A stretch of 64,000 nt of DNA from Gnetum montanum (Eukaryota > Streptophyta > Gnetopsida > Gnetales > Gnetaceae), in contig MNCI01002172.1 of the NCBI GenBank assembly GCA_015680685.1, positions 408,507 to 472,506 on the forward strand, in the 5' to 3' direction. The notes under the pieces are model-generated. The model saw nothing but the letters and a program-made list of their open reading frames with translations, was not told where the DNA came from and did no database searches. A program made the translations under genes and the position numbers. This document shows, in pieces, positions 34,789 through 45,779 of this stretch; position 1 is the first letter of the stretch, and each line of letters begins with the position of its first letter.

Positions 34789-37700
34789 TCAGCTCTTGTT
34801 ATTTCTAGAAGAATTTTGCATGTTGAATGATCTTGCAAAGGATGTCAGTCCTGATTTGAAAGCTTCAAGGTTGATTCCATTACCCAGCCAAATGCTTGTC
34901 GCACCCATCTTAGAAATCTAAACACCAACATAACCAGAGAATCAGTGCATTTTTCTAAGACATAATATGATAACAATGACCCTAATTACAAAACTACAAG
35001 ATTCACTAATTGACATCCATTAATATAGAGCTTACAGAGTCGATATTCCTGTCTTCATCGTCAAAGAAGAGCATTGAATTAAATGGCACTCCAGTTTTTC
35101 GGTGAATTCCTTGAAAATGCTGTGTCTTGTGAGTCCAACTAGGGAAGATTTCCTGCTCAATATATTGATGGTTGCATTTCTATCATTATTGATTAAAAAT
35201 TGAATGTTAGGATAAATTTAATCCACAGTAGTACAGCTCTTACCACAGCTGAAAATAAAGATGCAATCCCCAGTTTATTCAAAAATGCTTTTGCTATGGC
35301 AGGAGTAGGCGATCGTGAAGCAATAGCCATCTGAACACCTTTCTCTTGTAATGCACGTAATATTCCATTGGCATGAGGATACAAGGATGGATTGTCTCTT
35401 GATGAACGACACTCACTGAGTCAAAATCCATAAGAAAGAATTCACCGTGTCAGTACACCTAGTAAAATGCGACATATGAACACAGTAAGCAGAATGTTTG
35501 TTGAAATGATATACTTAGGAAAAATGATCAACTGTTTGAAAAAGAGAATGATACAATAAAGGTAACAACTGCAGTGTTATATGAACTTGCACAATGGCAG
35601 ATAGGAAATCTGCAATGACTAACAGCACAGAGTACCTTGAACAGACCCAAATCTTTTACAACACTATAGGACTCACAAGGTATTGGTATCATTATTTTAA
35701 GGAGATTGTTTTGCATTTGATCACATCCTTTCCACAAGATAAAGTAACAACTCGATAAAAAGATAAAATCCAGACCCAACAAGACGTGTCCTGAATATGT
35801 TTTCTGACATCAAACGGTTCCAAAAATGTGTTTGCTTTCACCTACAGATATCAAAATTATTACGCAAAAAAATTTGTTAACAAAAGTATATAGAAATTCA
35901 GACTTTGGTTTCCTGTTTTCTGTAATATATTCAATAAGCCTGATGTGCAATAGAAGTTTTCCTTTATATTGAATTATTGATAGCATTCGTTATACAATGT
36001 CCAGGTTGATATCAAACACGGATGTCATTTTATGATGGAATCACATTTGTCTATGTTATAATCATTTAATACGTGATCAAATAAGTACGTTACGTACTTA
36101 CCTTATGACGTCATTAGGCCTCAATGGATCGCTCATTGATAAAGCAACTGTAGTGGATCAGTGTACAATTATGCGTTAACCCAATTCTTGTACAAGGAAG
36201 CACCAAACAACCTAACAACCCAATTCTTGTACAAGGAAAGCCTCTCTAGTACAGAACGCTACAGTAACTCTGAGTGTTTCATGTGAATAGACACTACATA
36301 TTTTCCAGTTGTGAGAAAATCATGTATTTTACCAATGGCTTATTTTTCTTGCACTTGTAAAATTAGGAATCTACAAAGTAGTTGAGTCCATTCTTTGAAC
36401 CACTTTGGTTATAGTCCATTCTTTGAACCACTTTGGTTACTTTATCAAACAAAGTTACTTAGCTTGTGACAGGCAGAACAAGCTATTGCTTCAGAGAATG
36501 GAATGAATCTTGCACATGCTCATGGAGTGAATGGAGGGTTGAAATATCCAAAAGCAACCTTGCCGGCATGGCTAATGCAAACAGTAAGTATAGCTGTAGC
36601 CAATCAACATATCACCAGTGCTAACTTGCCTACCATTTTTTGTGTATTGCTGACTGGTAGTTGCAATTACCGTGTGATCAATGCACTACTTAAATCGTTA
36701 CTCCTGCATGTGAGGCAGATGATTATGCTTATGCCCCTTCAGCAATCTGTCTGTAACTTGATAAAAAAAAAAGATAACAGGAATATTAAGCTACTCTTGA
36801 AAATGTATAACCATCTAAAGCAACTAAATCAAATGGGTTGTATGCTGAATTGCTCAAATGAAATTATCCTATTGTTTGGAAAGCAATCTAGATGAAGCTC
36901 AACAGTGTGCTTCAACATGGATTGGATGAAAGATGGAAAACGACCAAAGCTCTCTTCTTACATAAAAAGGGTAAACCAACATATCTTAATAATTATAGGT
37001 TTATTATAATTAGCAATATTTTTGCTAAGATTATTGGTACTATTCTTCAAAAGAAATTCGAAGATTGGGCAGAGAAGCAACAGGTTCATGCTATTTCATA
37101 AGGTGGTTTTAGAAAAGCTCATTCTACAATCAACACCATGGTATTGCATGGAAGCTGCTAAAGAATAAAAGAACAAAATATGTATTTGCTTTGTTAATTT
37201 TGCTAAGGCTTAGGACTTTGTAATGAGGGATAAACTATGAAACATCTTCAAGTTAACATGCTGCCAGAGATAATTTGGGCAATCTAAGGACTATAAAGAA
37301 ATCAAAGTGAAAGTGGCAGATGGTTCTAGGATGCAAACAAAGTTTTTGGAAAGCTCAGTTGGCATTAAACAAAGATGTCCACTCTCTTCTGCATTGTTTG
37401 GTATCTTCATTGATGAACTTGAACACTGAAGGGGGAAACTACTACAAGGTACTCAATCTCTATTGGCTTTACATCGGTCAATATGCTGCTTTTTGCAGAT
37501 GATGTTGCTTTGATCTTTTCTTCAATGGAAGCACTACAATCTTTTATTTAAAAAAAAATTGAATCTGGTATAATTTTTGGCTCCACACTGCACAATTTTT
37601 GCATTGATTTTGGTATAAAAGTAAATGTTCAGAAGACCAAAGTTATGATATGTAGTGCTAAAAGCCCTATAGATGATTTTAATTTTGCAAGTGATAAAGT

Positions 37701-39774
37701 AAAGTTTGTGAAATATTACAAATATCCAGGGTTAAAGTGCACATCCAATTACAACTGGAATAAATGTATACAACATGGAATAGCACGTGAAATGAAAACT
37801 ATGTTTACTCTTAAGAATAAAAGTAGTGAGGAACATATATGGGCAGGGTGAATCAAGTAGCAACCTTTTGACTCAGTTGTTTAGCCAATAGTTTTATATG
37901 GATGTGTTGACTAGGGTCCAGACCTTGCACAAAAATGATGGGAAAAAAATTGAAAAGACTTAATGGTTTTTCTTAGTGGATGAATTTAAACTCAAACTGG
38001 AAACACCATATGATATCCTTCTTTTGAAAATTGGAATGTTGCCTTATTTTTTAAGGGTAAGGTGATTTGATATGCCTGAAATAACACCTCCAGGCTAGCG
38101 TGCTTAGGGTGATGATACCAAGTTTTGAACCTAGTACCTTCAGATGCAAAGCAATGTATGTTAGCCAACTAGCCAATGGCTGTGGAATGTTGCCTTTTGA
38201 AACTGAAGTGTTGTATTAATACTTGTGTATAACTATGAAACTCACCTACTATAGTGGCACTAAATTTTCTCAAGCAGCTCTTGAAGATTCTGCTAACAAA
38301 GGATTATGCTGTCAAGGACTGGCTGAATAAATGGGGGTATTTGATATCATAAAATTAACTCTAACTCCTCCTTCCGAAAATTGATAACGATAACAACTTT
38401 TACAGAAATTATGAGGGGACACTAACGGAAAGAAGAAGTTTTAGCTAGAAGAGATCAGAGGGGGAAACCTTGATGAAATAGAAGTATACCTAACAGCATC
38501 CATATCTCTTTGGTGCAAATTGCTAGAGCAAGAATGAATTTACATTATCTTAAGGTTGAAAAAGGGAGATGACATAAAATCCCATGCAAACAACTGTGCA
38601 GATTATGGACAAGTCGTCAAACTCAGGAAGAAGGACATGTTTTTATTTGCTGTGAGTTTACATAGTAACTTTGACAAAAGTTGAACATTGGTGCACAATC
38701 ACTTTTTGAATTTTTAAAAGCTATGTCAATTACTATAACTCATTATATTGAAGATGTAAACCCAACGAGTCTCCTCAGATATATAAAAATTTAACAGTTT
38801 CCCAATTTCTATTATCTAGTGAAAACCTTGGTAGTGCATCATTATCATCCTAGCCTTGTCCCAGGTAGCACCTTCAGCCCAAATTAAAAACAACAATGAG
38901 AAACAGTATTCCGTGAAAGCTCGTGGTGACACTTAGACATAGTTCGCACCATTAATGGTGAAAACATTATGAAATAAGAGCCTCCAATAAATGTCAATCA
39001 CCTTAGTGTCTTGGGTTTTAATTAACAGGTTACGATTAAGGTAAGGATAGTAGTGGATTTCACCGTGACTGAAAAGAAAGGCCAAGAACGTCCTATAAAA
39101 TAGGCATGCGAATAACCTGTTAGTGCCTTGCCAAGCCTATCAGCATTCGTTCTAAACGATACAATAAATGAATAGATCAAACTGTTTCCAGGAGAAAATG
39201 AAGCATAAAGTGGTAAACTATTATTGCTGATAGAAAAGAACAATATGCAGCGTTTTCTGCCATAAGCATGAAAAAACAAAATTTCCCTGCTGATCATGCT
39301 ACTCCTTTGACGATTTTTGTACTATAAACAACATCCCTCAACAGCAATAACCTCTAAACACACGAAAATGAACAAGAATTGGTTGAAAGCTGAAACAAAC
39401 ACCTCATGTCATTCTGTCGCCCTAAACATTCGTAAACAAGCGCCAAATTGTCCTAAATTACGCGCAAAAAACCTGAAAAAGGCTCTTTCAATAGGGAAAT
39501 AATCAAGAATTTCTAGCTTTGAAAACTTTAAACACTCGTAAATTTACTATCCGGTGCTTATAACTACCAGATAGAAAACCAAAATAAAATTCAAAAGCAG
39601 AAAACTTGCGAAACCAAAGGAAAAATGTCCGAAGTAGATGAATAATTACCAGTAAAACGGCCAAAGAGTGTAATCGAGATCGAATACGACGAGACGAGGA
39701 AGAACTTGAGCAAGGCCAAGAATTCGAAGCGCCTCCGCATTCACCTCATCATCTGTCAAGCCCTTCCTCGCCAT
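34789..39774 (-). CDS. MDP1: Magnesium-dependent phosphatase 1 (MDP-1) type HAD phosphatase, four exons, intact
   Basis: Exons (minus strand): 39774-39650, 35415-35244, 35152-35036 and 34917-34789. All introns are GT-AG and the joined frame is open for 180 codons. The start is the ATG at 39774 (MARKGLTDDEVNAEALRILG). HAD motif I is FDLDYTLWPF (D32, D34), motif II AIASRS (S75), the motif III Lys is in WTHKTQHF (K108), and motif IV is FFDDEDRN (D130, D131). All four are present, and the length fits the family (about 175-190 residues). Family members dephosphorylate phosphotyrosine or glycated proteins in vitro; the plant role is not well known. The protein is probably cytosolic, with no signal peptide seen. 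Intron 1 is 4234 bp and carries a LINE, a SINE and an exon-like island; introns 2 and 3 are 91 and 118 bp. A TATA box lies about 50 bp upstream of the ATG. The last residues (MQNSSRNNKS) are lineage-specific. Confidence 0.93.
35416..36472 (-). other. MDP-1 intron 1, part nearest exon 2
   Basis: No coding similarity. It holds two short direct duplications: CCAATTCTTGTACAAGGAA at about 36180 and 36219, and TCCATTCTTTGAACCACTTT at about 36389 and 36415. Confidence 0.6.
36473..36583 (+). other. Exon-like island of an unidentified gene inside MDP-1 intron 1
   Basis: 111 bases, 37 codons, open, preceded by GTGACAG and followed by GTAAGTAT, both good splice signals. It reads AEQAIASENGMNLAHAHGVN, then GGLKYPKATLPAWLMQT. 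The composition and the lack of damage suggest a real exon or a recent copy of one, in the orientation opposite to the MDP-1 gene. I do not recognise the protein. No partner exon was found within the intron. The LINE fragment starts about 120 bases further on in the same orientation, so it may be flanking DNA carried by the LINE. Confidence 0.4.
36700..38670 (+). pseudogene. LINE (non-LTR) reverse transcriptase remnant in MDP-1 intron 1
   Basis: Plus strand: SKATKSNGLYAELLKWNYP, LQHGLDERWKTTKALFLHKK, LNNYRFIIISNIFAKIIG, GGFRKAHSTINTMVL, IKQRCPLSSALFGIFIDE and LLFADDVALIFSSMEAL (the catalytic FADD box near 37490), KVNVQKTKVMICSAKSP, then the downstream part with LKIGMLPFETEVLY and CRLWTSRQTQEEGHVFICCE (a decayed C-terminal Cys/His motif near 38600). 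The order is that of a LINE ORF2 from before the RT palm to the C-terminal zinc motif. Frames change many times. The endonuclease domain and the poly(A) end were not seen. A SINE interrupts it at 38046-38182. A related fragment is at 63440-64000. Confidence 0.8.
38046..38182 (-). mobile_element. tRNA-derived SINE with 14-bp target duplication
   Basis: 137 bp flanked by TGGAATGTTGCCTT at 38032-38045 and 38183-38196. On the minus strand it has an A-box-like TGGCTAGTTGGCTAACAT near the start and a B-box-like AGGTTCAAAACTTGG, and ends in an A-rich tail (CCTTAAAAAAT). Removing it restores the LINE text LKIG-MLPFETE, which confirms the insertion. Confidence 0.8.
38690..39649 (-). other. MDP-1 intron 1, part nearest exon 1
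   Basis: No recognisable coding or repeat element. Confidence 0.5.
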
Positions 39775-39821
39775 TGCTGTGCTTGGTCCTTTCACCAAAC
39801 CAAGAGAAATTCAATCGTCGA

Positions 39822-39832
39822 TTTTATATATA
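39822..39832 (-). promoter_or_regulatory. TATA box of the MDP-1 gene
   Basis: On the minus strand TATATATAAAA, about 48 bp upstream of the ATG at 39774. The 5' untranslated region would be short (about 20 bases) if transcription starts 30 bp downstream of it. Confidence 0.5.
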
Positions 39833-39839
39833 AGAAGTT

Positions 39840-40389
39840 CTTTAATTTGCAAATTCAAGTTGGAGGAATGGAATTATCTGCGTTACTGCCCGCAAACAAA
39901 TATTATCAGCACGGGATCAGCCCGTTTGGTCGTTGAAATTGTCGTTGGCACTGGCTTTAAAATATTAAATATTAAATTTGGAGATACATTTGGGTTTCTA
40001 TCCCTGAACAGAGACACCTTGTAAGATGCTGAATTCTTTTAAATACTTTGTGCGCACCGTTGGAAGTTAACTTTTCACACTCTAAGGGGGAAATTACATT
40101 ATTTTACATCAACGATGTATTTATAAATTCTTATTATTTTTTTGAGTTATGGGTTTAATTTTGAATAGGTTATCATGAGATGTAATAATTTTACGTGCAA
40201 TTTCAAGTTTGTGCGATATATAGATGCCTCAAGTGGTTGGGTAATTGTTTTGTTATCTAAAAGGTTGTCTTTATATACTAATAAACCAATAACTTCCTCC
40301 ACCTGCTTCCTACCCTCTATATATTAACAAACTCCTTATTTGGTACTAACAAACTAACCATTGAACCTTTGACATATACCCTTCCTATA
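39840..40389. other. Upstream flank of the MDP-1 gene
   Basis: No gene. From about 40270 begin repeated phrases around ACTAACAAACTCCTT, which continue on the other side of the solo LTR. Confidence 0.5.
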
Positions 40390-41389
40390 CTAACTGATGA
40401 GCAGCAAGTATACCTTACGCCCAACCATATGAATTACAAGTGTTCACACGCAATGGTTGAATTCTGTAGACCTTAAGTTCCCAAGTACACTGGTTCGAGG
40501 AAGTGAAATCTAAGCATGACGATCCTTGTTTTCCCAACTACACTTGTGAAGCTTAGTTGTATGGTTAAGTGTAATCAGGGCACATGATTTTTATTATTTT
40601 ATATTTTATTCACCTATAATTGATAACAAGTTGAAACACAATTTATTAACTAATTTAACTAATCTAATTGTTAATTAATAACTACCTATCCTAACATAAC
40701 TATCTAGCCCATCATGAACACATATAGCACTACTAGGTTACCAAGCGTTAAGCATTGCTGGGATTACCAAGTGTTGTATGTTATACTCAAAGTGGTCATA
40801 CTTATGTGTTTAATCTATTTAGCTTACTTAGTTAATCAATTAAAGTCTTACTTATCTTAATTAATTGTATAATTAATGGAAACGGTAAATGCAAAAATAA
40901 ATCATTAATCTATTCCAAGTGTTGCAAGGTTTGATCAAAAGGCTTGTGTTTATTGTCATTTACACTGCTATGCTCAGGTACATCAGTGCTTGAATAAAGA
41001 TCCATATACTTTCTAACTCCTGCTGCAAGCACTTAGAAAATATTCTAACTCTTAAATGAACAAACTATAAAAACTTTGCTAAGCTATTGAAAAACTACTT
41101 CCTTTTACACAACCAGAGTGCCTTTTTTATAGACTTTATTGTGGAGCTGCATCGATGGGGCCTCATAAATGTAGCAAACACTATGTCAATGCAACCCCAT
41201 CGATGGGGCAACACCATGTCGACAAAGCTGCATCAATGGGAGCCCATCAACATGACACTTTGATGCTTCATCACTAACAAACTCCTAGTTCTGCACTAAC
41301 AAACTATACCTCTTATTCTTCCTCTACTGTCTATACTAATAAACTCCTTGTTTCATACTAACAAATTAACCATTGAACTTGTGACCTCC
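40270..41389. repeat. About 62-bp degenerate tandem repeat interrupted by a solo LTR
   Basis: Joining 40270-40394 to 41279-41389 gives three or more units built around CTAACAAACTCC..., TACTAACAAACTAACCATTG and AACCTTTGACATATA. A related piece lies at 50488-50580. Confidence 0.55.
40395..41273 (-). repeat. Solo LTR of the tRNA-Asp Ty3 family, with perfect 5-bp target duplication
   Basis: 879 bp, plus strand TGATGAGCAGCAAG...GCTTCATCA. It is flanked by CTAAC at 40390-40394 and 41274-41278. The R/U5 part is like the LTRs of element D (GTGGGATTACCAAG-like phrases, TTTATTATTTTATATTTTA). U3 carries ATCGAT palindromes (CATCGATGGGG) in place of the GATATC of the other LTRs. No body sequence adjoins, so it is the product of LTR-LTR recombination. 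Confidence 0.9.
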
Positions 41390-41879
41390 TATTTTGGATG
41401 TCATACCAACATCAAATATTCATAACTTTTGACATTATGTATAAAGAAAGTGATAGAAAAAATGCAAAAGGAAATGAAAAAAATGCTTTATTAATGTGGA
41501 AGTGATGTATTCAGGTCATGCTCTAAGGGTTCCTTAGGATTATTTTCCTTCGGCATCTATTCCTTAGAGGCAATCTAGCACAACCACCATGGTTATACCT
41601 ATACCTAGCCAAAAGGGATGGCTAGTCACCTTCTTGTCGCACTTCACCTGACACTGATTACTCACCTTTTACTAGCTCCACAACTCCATGTTGGAACGAC
41701 TTCTAATTCATGGGTATAAATACCTTAGGTCAAACCCTTAAAGATCACCTTAAGAAATACGCATGCTATTAGAACATGCCCTTTCAAATCTTGTTACAAC
41801 TTGTTATTTCAAGTTTTATTACATCGTTTGTTACGAGGTAACACCATCTTTGTTGTGAAATGACATTATTTGGGAATGA
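41390..41879 (-). repeat. LTR of the initiator-Met PBS family, copy 2
   Basis: Plus strand TGTGACCTCC...TTTGGGAATG. It matches 14728-15300 along its length but lacks the last five bases (TTACA). On the right comes ATCTTTCTACCCCCCTTAG, which on the minus strand is a purine tract (CTAAGGGGGGTAGAAAGAT) ending at the LTR start. It is therefore probably the 3' LTR of a minus-strand element. Confidence 0.65.
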
Positions 41880-42615
41880 TCTTTCTACCCCCCTTAGCTT
41901 TCGTTCATCCTTGAATGAGGCCACATTAATGATCTTTCTCCAAGCTCCAATGCTCCGTCCATGCTCAAATGGTCTAATGTTTTGATTTCTCCCTTTGAGT
42001 AGAATTGAATAGTTTAAAGTTCTCTTTCTTATTCTACAAATAAAAATATAATGAGTAAAATATTTGAAGAAAATAAATCTTATCTTACCAACAACTTACC
42101 TTAATCTATGGGTAATGACAAGAAGTGAATTAAATGTCCACTAACCACTAATCACCAGTCCCAACTAGGATCACACAAAATGCAACTTATATATTTGGTT
42201 ACTTAAGTGAAGGTAGGACACTTCCTTTTTCCCACTTGTATTACCCTAAAATATTTTACTTAGCTTATTTAGAAATATAAATTAATTAATTAAATAGGAA
42301 CAAAATAATAAATAGAAATTAAGAAACTCCTTGGTTTTCGTTAGCCTATGGGATCAAGGAATATAGTTGTAGTTCTACCATAAGGGCTATATGATTAAAT
42401 GGCCTTGTTCAAGATGGAAAGGCTTGATCATTATCCTCAACTTCTTTCTTAGATATCAACTCCAATAACTTGGTGACTTAGAAGAATCATGTATCATATT
42501 AGATGTAGTCTAGAGTCTCAATGAAGAGCGCTATTAACCTATCTTCAATAAGCATGGTAGCATAATTAGTAAACTACAGCTCTTAATGGACACTATTCAT
42601 TAGCATCATATGGTC
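41880..42615. other. No gene recognised
   Basis: Begins with the purine tract noted for the LTR to its left, then AT-rich sequence without coding similarity. Confidence 0.5.
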
Positions 42616-43518
42616 TTAAATTTTGGGATTCAACTTGTCCATTGAAGATTTGAAGCAGGTGGAGTATGCATTAGCCAAGGGAATTGTATGATGAATGGAT
42701 GGGAACATCTTTTTCAAATCAGGTTCCTCTTCCAAAGGCTCATTCACTCTTTTGTACTTTAGGAATTGATGAACACCACTTCCAGTTTTTGCATTGAAGT
42801 CTAAACAAAGAATAGTTGATACCAGGTTGAGACTAGTATAAGTTAGGAATAGCTTGTTCTTCAAACATTCCTCAATTTGGTTAATTAAGTAAGATACTTG
42901 ACAAAGTTTGATATTTGGACATTTTGAATTAGCAATCAAATATACGTTGACCACACATACACATCTTCTTAATGGCTGGATTTTAGGTACTAATGCCAAG
43001 GCTATGTGGCTTATTTGAAATCACAATCAGTTTTTATTTCCCATGACTTAAAGTTTTGAGATTTTAAAATCATGTCTTCTAATCTCTATTCAAACATTTG
43101 CATCAACTTAAACTTGGCTTCTTTATAGAAGATTATGCAACCATCCATGTTGTTGTTCTTCCAATAAGCTAGTTTGTATGGCCCAAAAGAAGAACCACCA
43201 CAAGAACCTTTTTATTTATAAATACCTTTGTATCTTAACTTTATCAAATTGGGTTGGAATTGATATAGAAATTCTCATGGTGGAAATTTTTATAAACATA
43301 GGATAGCAACATTTAAATCTTGTAATTCTACAAGGAGAAGTAAGTATAAATATTCATGCTAATCTAAGGGCCATGATGGGCATAGCAGGTGTTTTTCATT
43401 ATATAGGGATCTTATAAGCACATTATACATTATGACCTCGTGCTTGTTCTTGGATTCTTAGCTCATTTATTTTTATAGGTATCATATACCTTGTTGGAAC
43501 AAGATTATGATTCTTCAT
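42616..43518 (-). pseudogene. CCR4-type deadenylase (EEP nuclease) pseudogene, copy 2
   Basis: From an ATG at 43518: MIPIKINELRIQEQ, EKHLLCPSWPLD, ELQDLNVAILCL, RYKGIYK, MDGCIIFYKEAKFKLMQ. After a frame change near 43010 comes the open part 42999-42616 with IALALVPKIQPLRRCVCVVN, IANSKCPNIKLCQVSYLI, ILCLDFNAKTGS and HHTIPLANAYST. These follow the CCR4 nuclease domain in order (NTH, DVKLWQVHTLL, CGDFN, LPLVSAYS). The catalytic CLQEV Glu is lost, DFN is kept, and NTH has become NVY. Several stops make it inactive. The text runs through without an intron, so it may be a retrocopy or a transposon-carried cDNA copy. Confidence 0.72.
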
Positions 43519-44250
43519 GATGGTTAATGTATACTACCAAATGATCTGGTTGATGTAAGTCTTCCTTGCATTTTTAGTATGCTAACTAATTCTACAACTA
43601 CTTGATTCATTGGGTTATTACTAACTTGGCTATATTTCCTAGATTATTAATAACCTTTCTACCCTCCTTAGGACACTAACTCTAGTAGTATCACTAATGA
43701 CACACTAGGGATTTTTAGCCTATGTTTAGCTATAAGCCTATCCTAATTACCTAATTTTAAGTCCTAAGATGACCAAAAAGGATTATGTTATTAATCCTAA
43801 CCATCAATTTGCTAGATTTGGTTAGTTGATCTAGGTTACAACCTACTAAGGCATGATTTAAACTATCACCCAATTATCAACTACCTAGATAACCAATCTA
43901 ACATTACCATTGAATTAAGAAAGCTTAAAAAATATTAGTAATGACTATCCGTATGTTAAGAACAAACATCAAATGCCCAAGTTATGATAAATCTAACTCC
44001 TAAGGCTCTAAGACATGATTTAAGAGAAAAGATTAAAAAATTATTTTTGGAGTTTCGTAGGGTGGATCTGACTTAGCCATTACATCTGGGAGGTTAAAAT
44101 ATACTAGAAATGACTCTTTATTTACTAAAAAAGACATTTGGGAACAAAGGTTATGAGCTTCTAAAGGTTGGGATTTGGACACAAATTTTAAGACTTCTCA
44201 AGAGATCATCCATTTCAATACTATTCTAGGACCTATGCACTTAATTACAT
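42975..44250. repeat. Duplicated segment, copy 2 (partner 3335-4620)
   Basis: Collinear with 3335-4620 in the same orientation. It includes the CCR4-like part and about 700 bp upstream of it. Confidence 0.7.
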
Positions 44251-44326
44251 AATTATGATCTCTCCTTTTGCCAAATTGCTAGTTTGACTAGGTTGGTTGA
44301 GATTAACAATATGCAAAATCAAGTTT

Positions 44327-45137
44327 TGAAACTTGCACTACGATATCATAGCTCAATATATAATTTTGTCAATGCAATGTAGTGGGACATAGCCATGCCT
44401 ATAAGTACAAGCGCACCATCATGTCAAACTTAAATTTTGGTCACATCTAAGTGAAACACTTGAAATTTGTTTTCATAAACTTAGAGTTAGTTGTAAATGC
44501 TTATAGTGTACTGATTAATAATTGTATAACATCTTTATTCAAGTGGACTATACCTAGATGTATTCCATGGCTAGAAATAAAGATCAAGATTATTTCTTAT
44601 CATTGAAACATCTTATTCAAATTAGATTTACTTTTTTATGTACTCTAAATTTTTTATGTCATTTATATTTCCATGTTTGTTAATGAATTCGCAAAATATG
44701 TATGATTTTGAGACAAATACAAATGTTTGGTAACCTAGTAGTGGCTAAGCTTGATTCATTCAATAACTAGTCACTTGATAATCCTTGTAACACTTATATT
44801 AGCCCAAGATGTGTTTAGCAAGTAGGGAACAAATACTTATCACCATTAGGCTAGAGTAGCATTATTTTTACATTTTTTTTAGTTAATAGAATTTATATTC
44901 AAGTAACTATGTTTACTTTCAGTACACTAAGAACCATACAACATCATTTGATTATATTCCTCACTTAGAGTTAAACTATATATTTTGCACCTCACTAACT
45001 CTAGTAAGAAAATGATCATGAACTTATCATCAATTTGCTAGTATAGTTACTTTGTCCTATTCATGGATTATGATTTGGTTGAATGTGTGCACTTGTAACT
45101 TGTTTGGTTGAGCACTGGAAACTCTGTCCACTCATCA
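44327..45137 (+). repeat. Element E 5' LTR
   Basis: About 811 bp, ending GTCCACTCATCA at 45137. The start (TGAAACTTGCACTACGATATC, 44327) is placed by analogy with the other LTRs and is less certain. Confidence 0.65.
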
Positions 45138-45138
45138 T

Positions 45139-45156
45139 TGGCATTGTTACTAGGGA
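45139..45156 (+). other. Element E primer-binding site (tRNA-Asp type)
   Basis: TGGCATTGTTACTAGGGA, one base after the LTR. It has four differences from the Asp-type PBS, mostly transitions. Confidence 0.75.
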
Positions 45157-45779
45157 TGGTATCAATGTTTACTAGTTAGTTAATTTTATCACAATTTGTT
45201 GTATCAAATATTTTCAAGTTTATTTTTCAACACTTAGAATAGTTTTTGAAAACACATACTTAAGCATTAACTAATTCAAAATCTCTACCTACTATTAACC
45301 TTAATGAAAATAATAATAGAAATTATAATGAAGAAAATTGTAGTGGATCGACATAAACCAGAATATCATATGCTTATGTTGATCAATATTATCTTGATTT
45401 TACATTTATTTTCACTAGGATGAATAGTTTTGATGGATAAACTTACAAGACGATATTGTCTTGCCATCAGACTATTTAGTGCCTTCTATGCTTCAAGTAG
45501 CTCTACTCTATTCAAGTCTTGACCATGTACAAGGAGGATACCAAGTTATAAAGAATATAACAAGGTCATACCAACCAATAGAGGCTCAAGAAAGGAGAGA
45601 TGTTATCATGAAAGTAAGATATAAATAAGAAAAAGGAAAAAGAACATCTTAGATAATTATACTTTCTAAGAGAAAGGATGTATAATATCAAGTTGAGAAG
45701 TCTCATCATCACTGCAGATCCAACTCTCGATCATATGCTTCGTACATTAAAGATAATGTAAAGTTAAAATTATGTTCTG

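Noticed and set aside
36503-36895. 130-codon plus-strand frame as a gene
   Set aside because: It starts inside the exon-like island, runs through its splice donor and then into LINE sequence in the wrong frame. It is a chance joining.
39706-40024. Plus-strand open frames over the MDP-1 promoter and exon 1
   Set aside because: They are antisense to exon 1 (39774-39650) and its upstream region, with no domain of their own.
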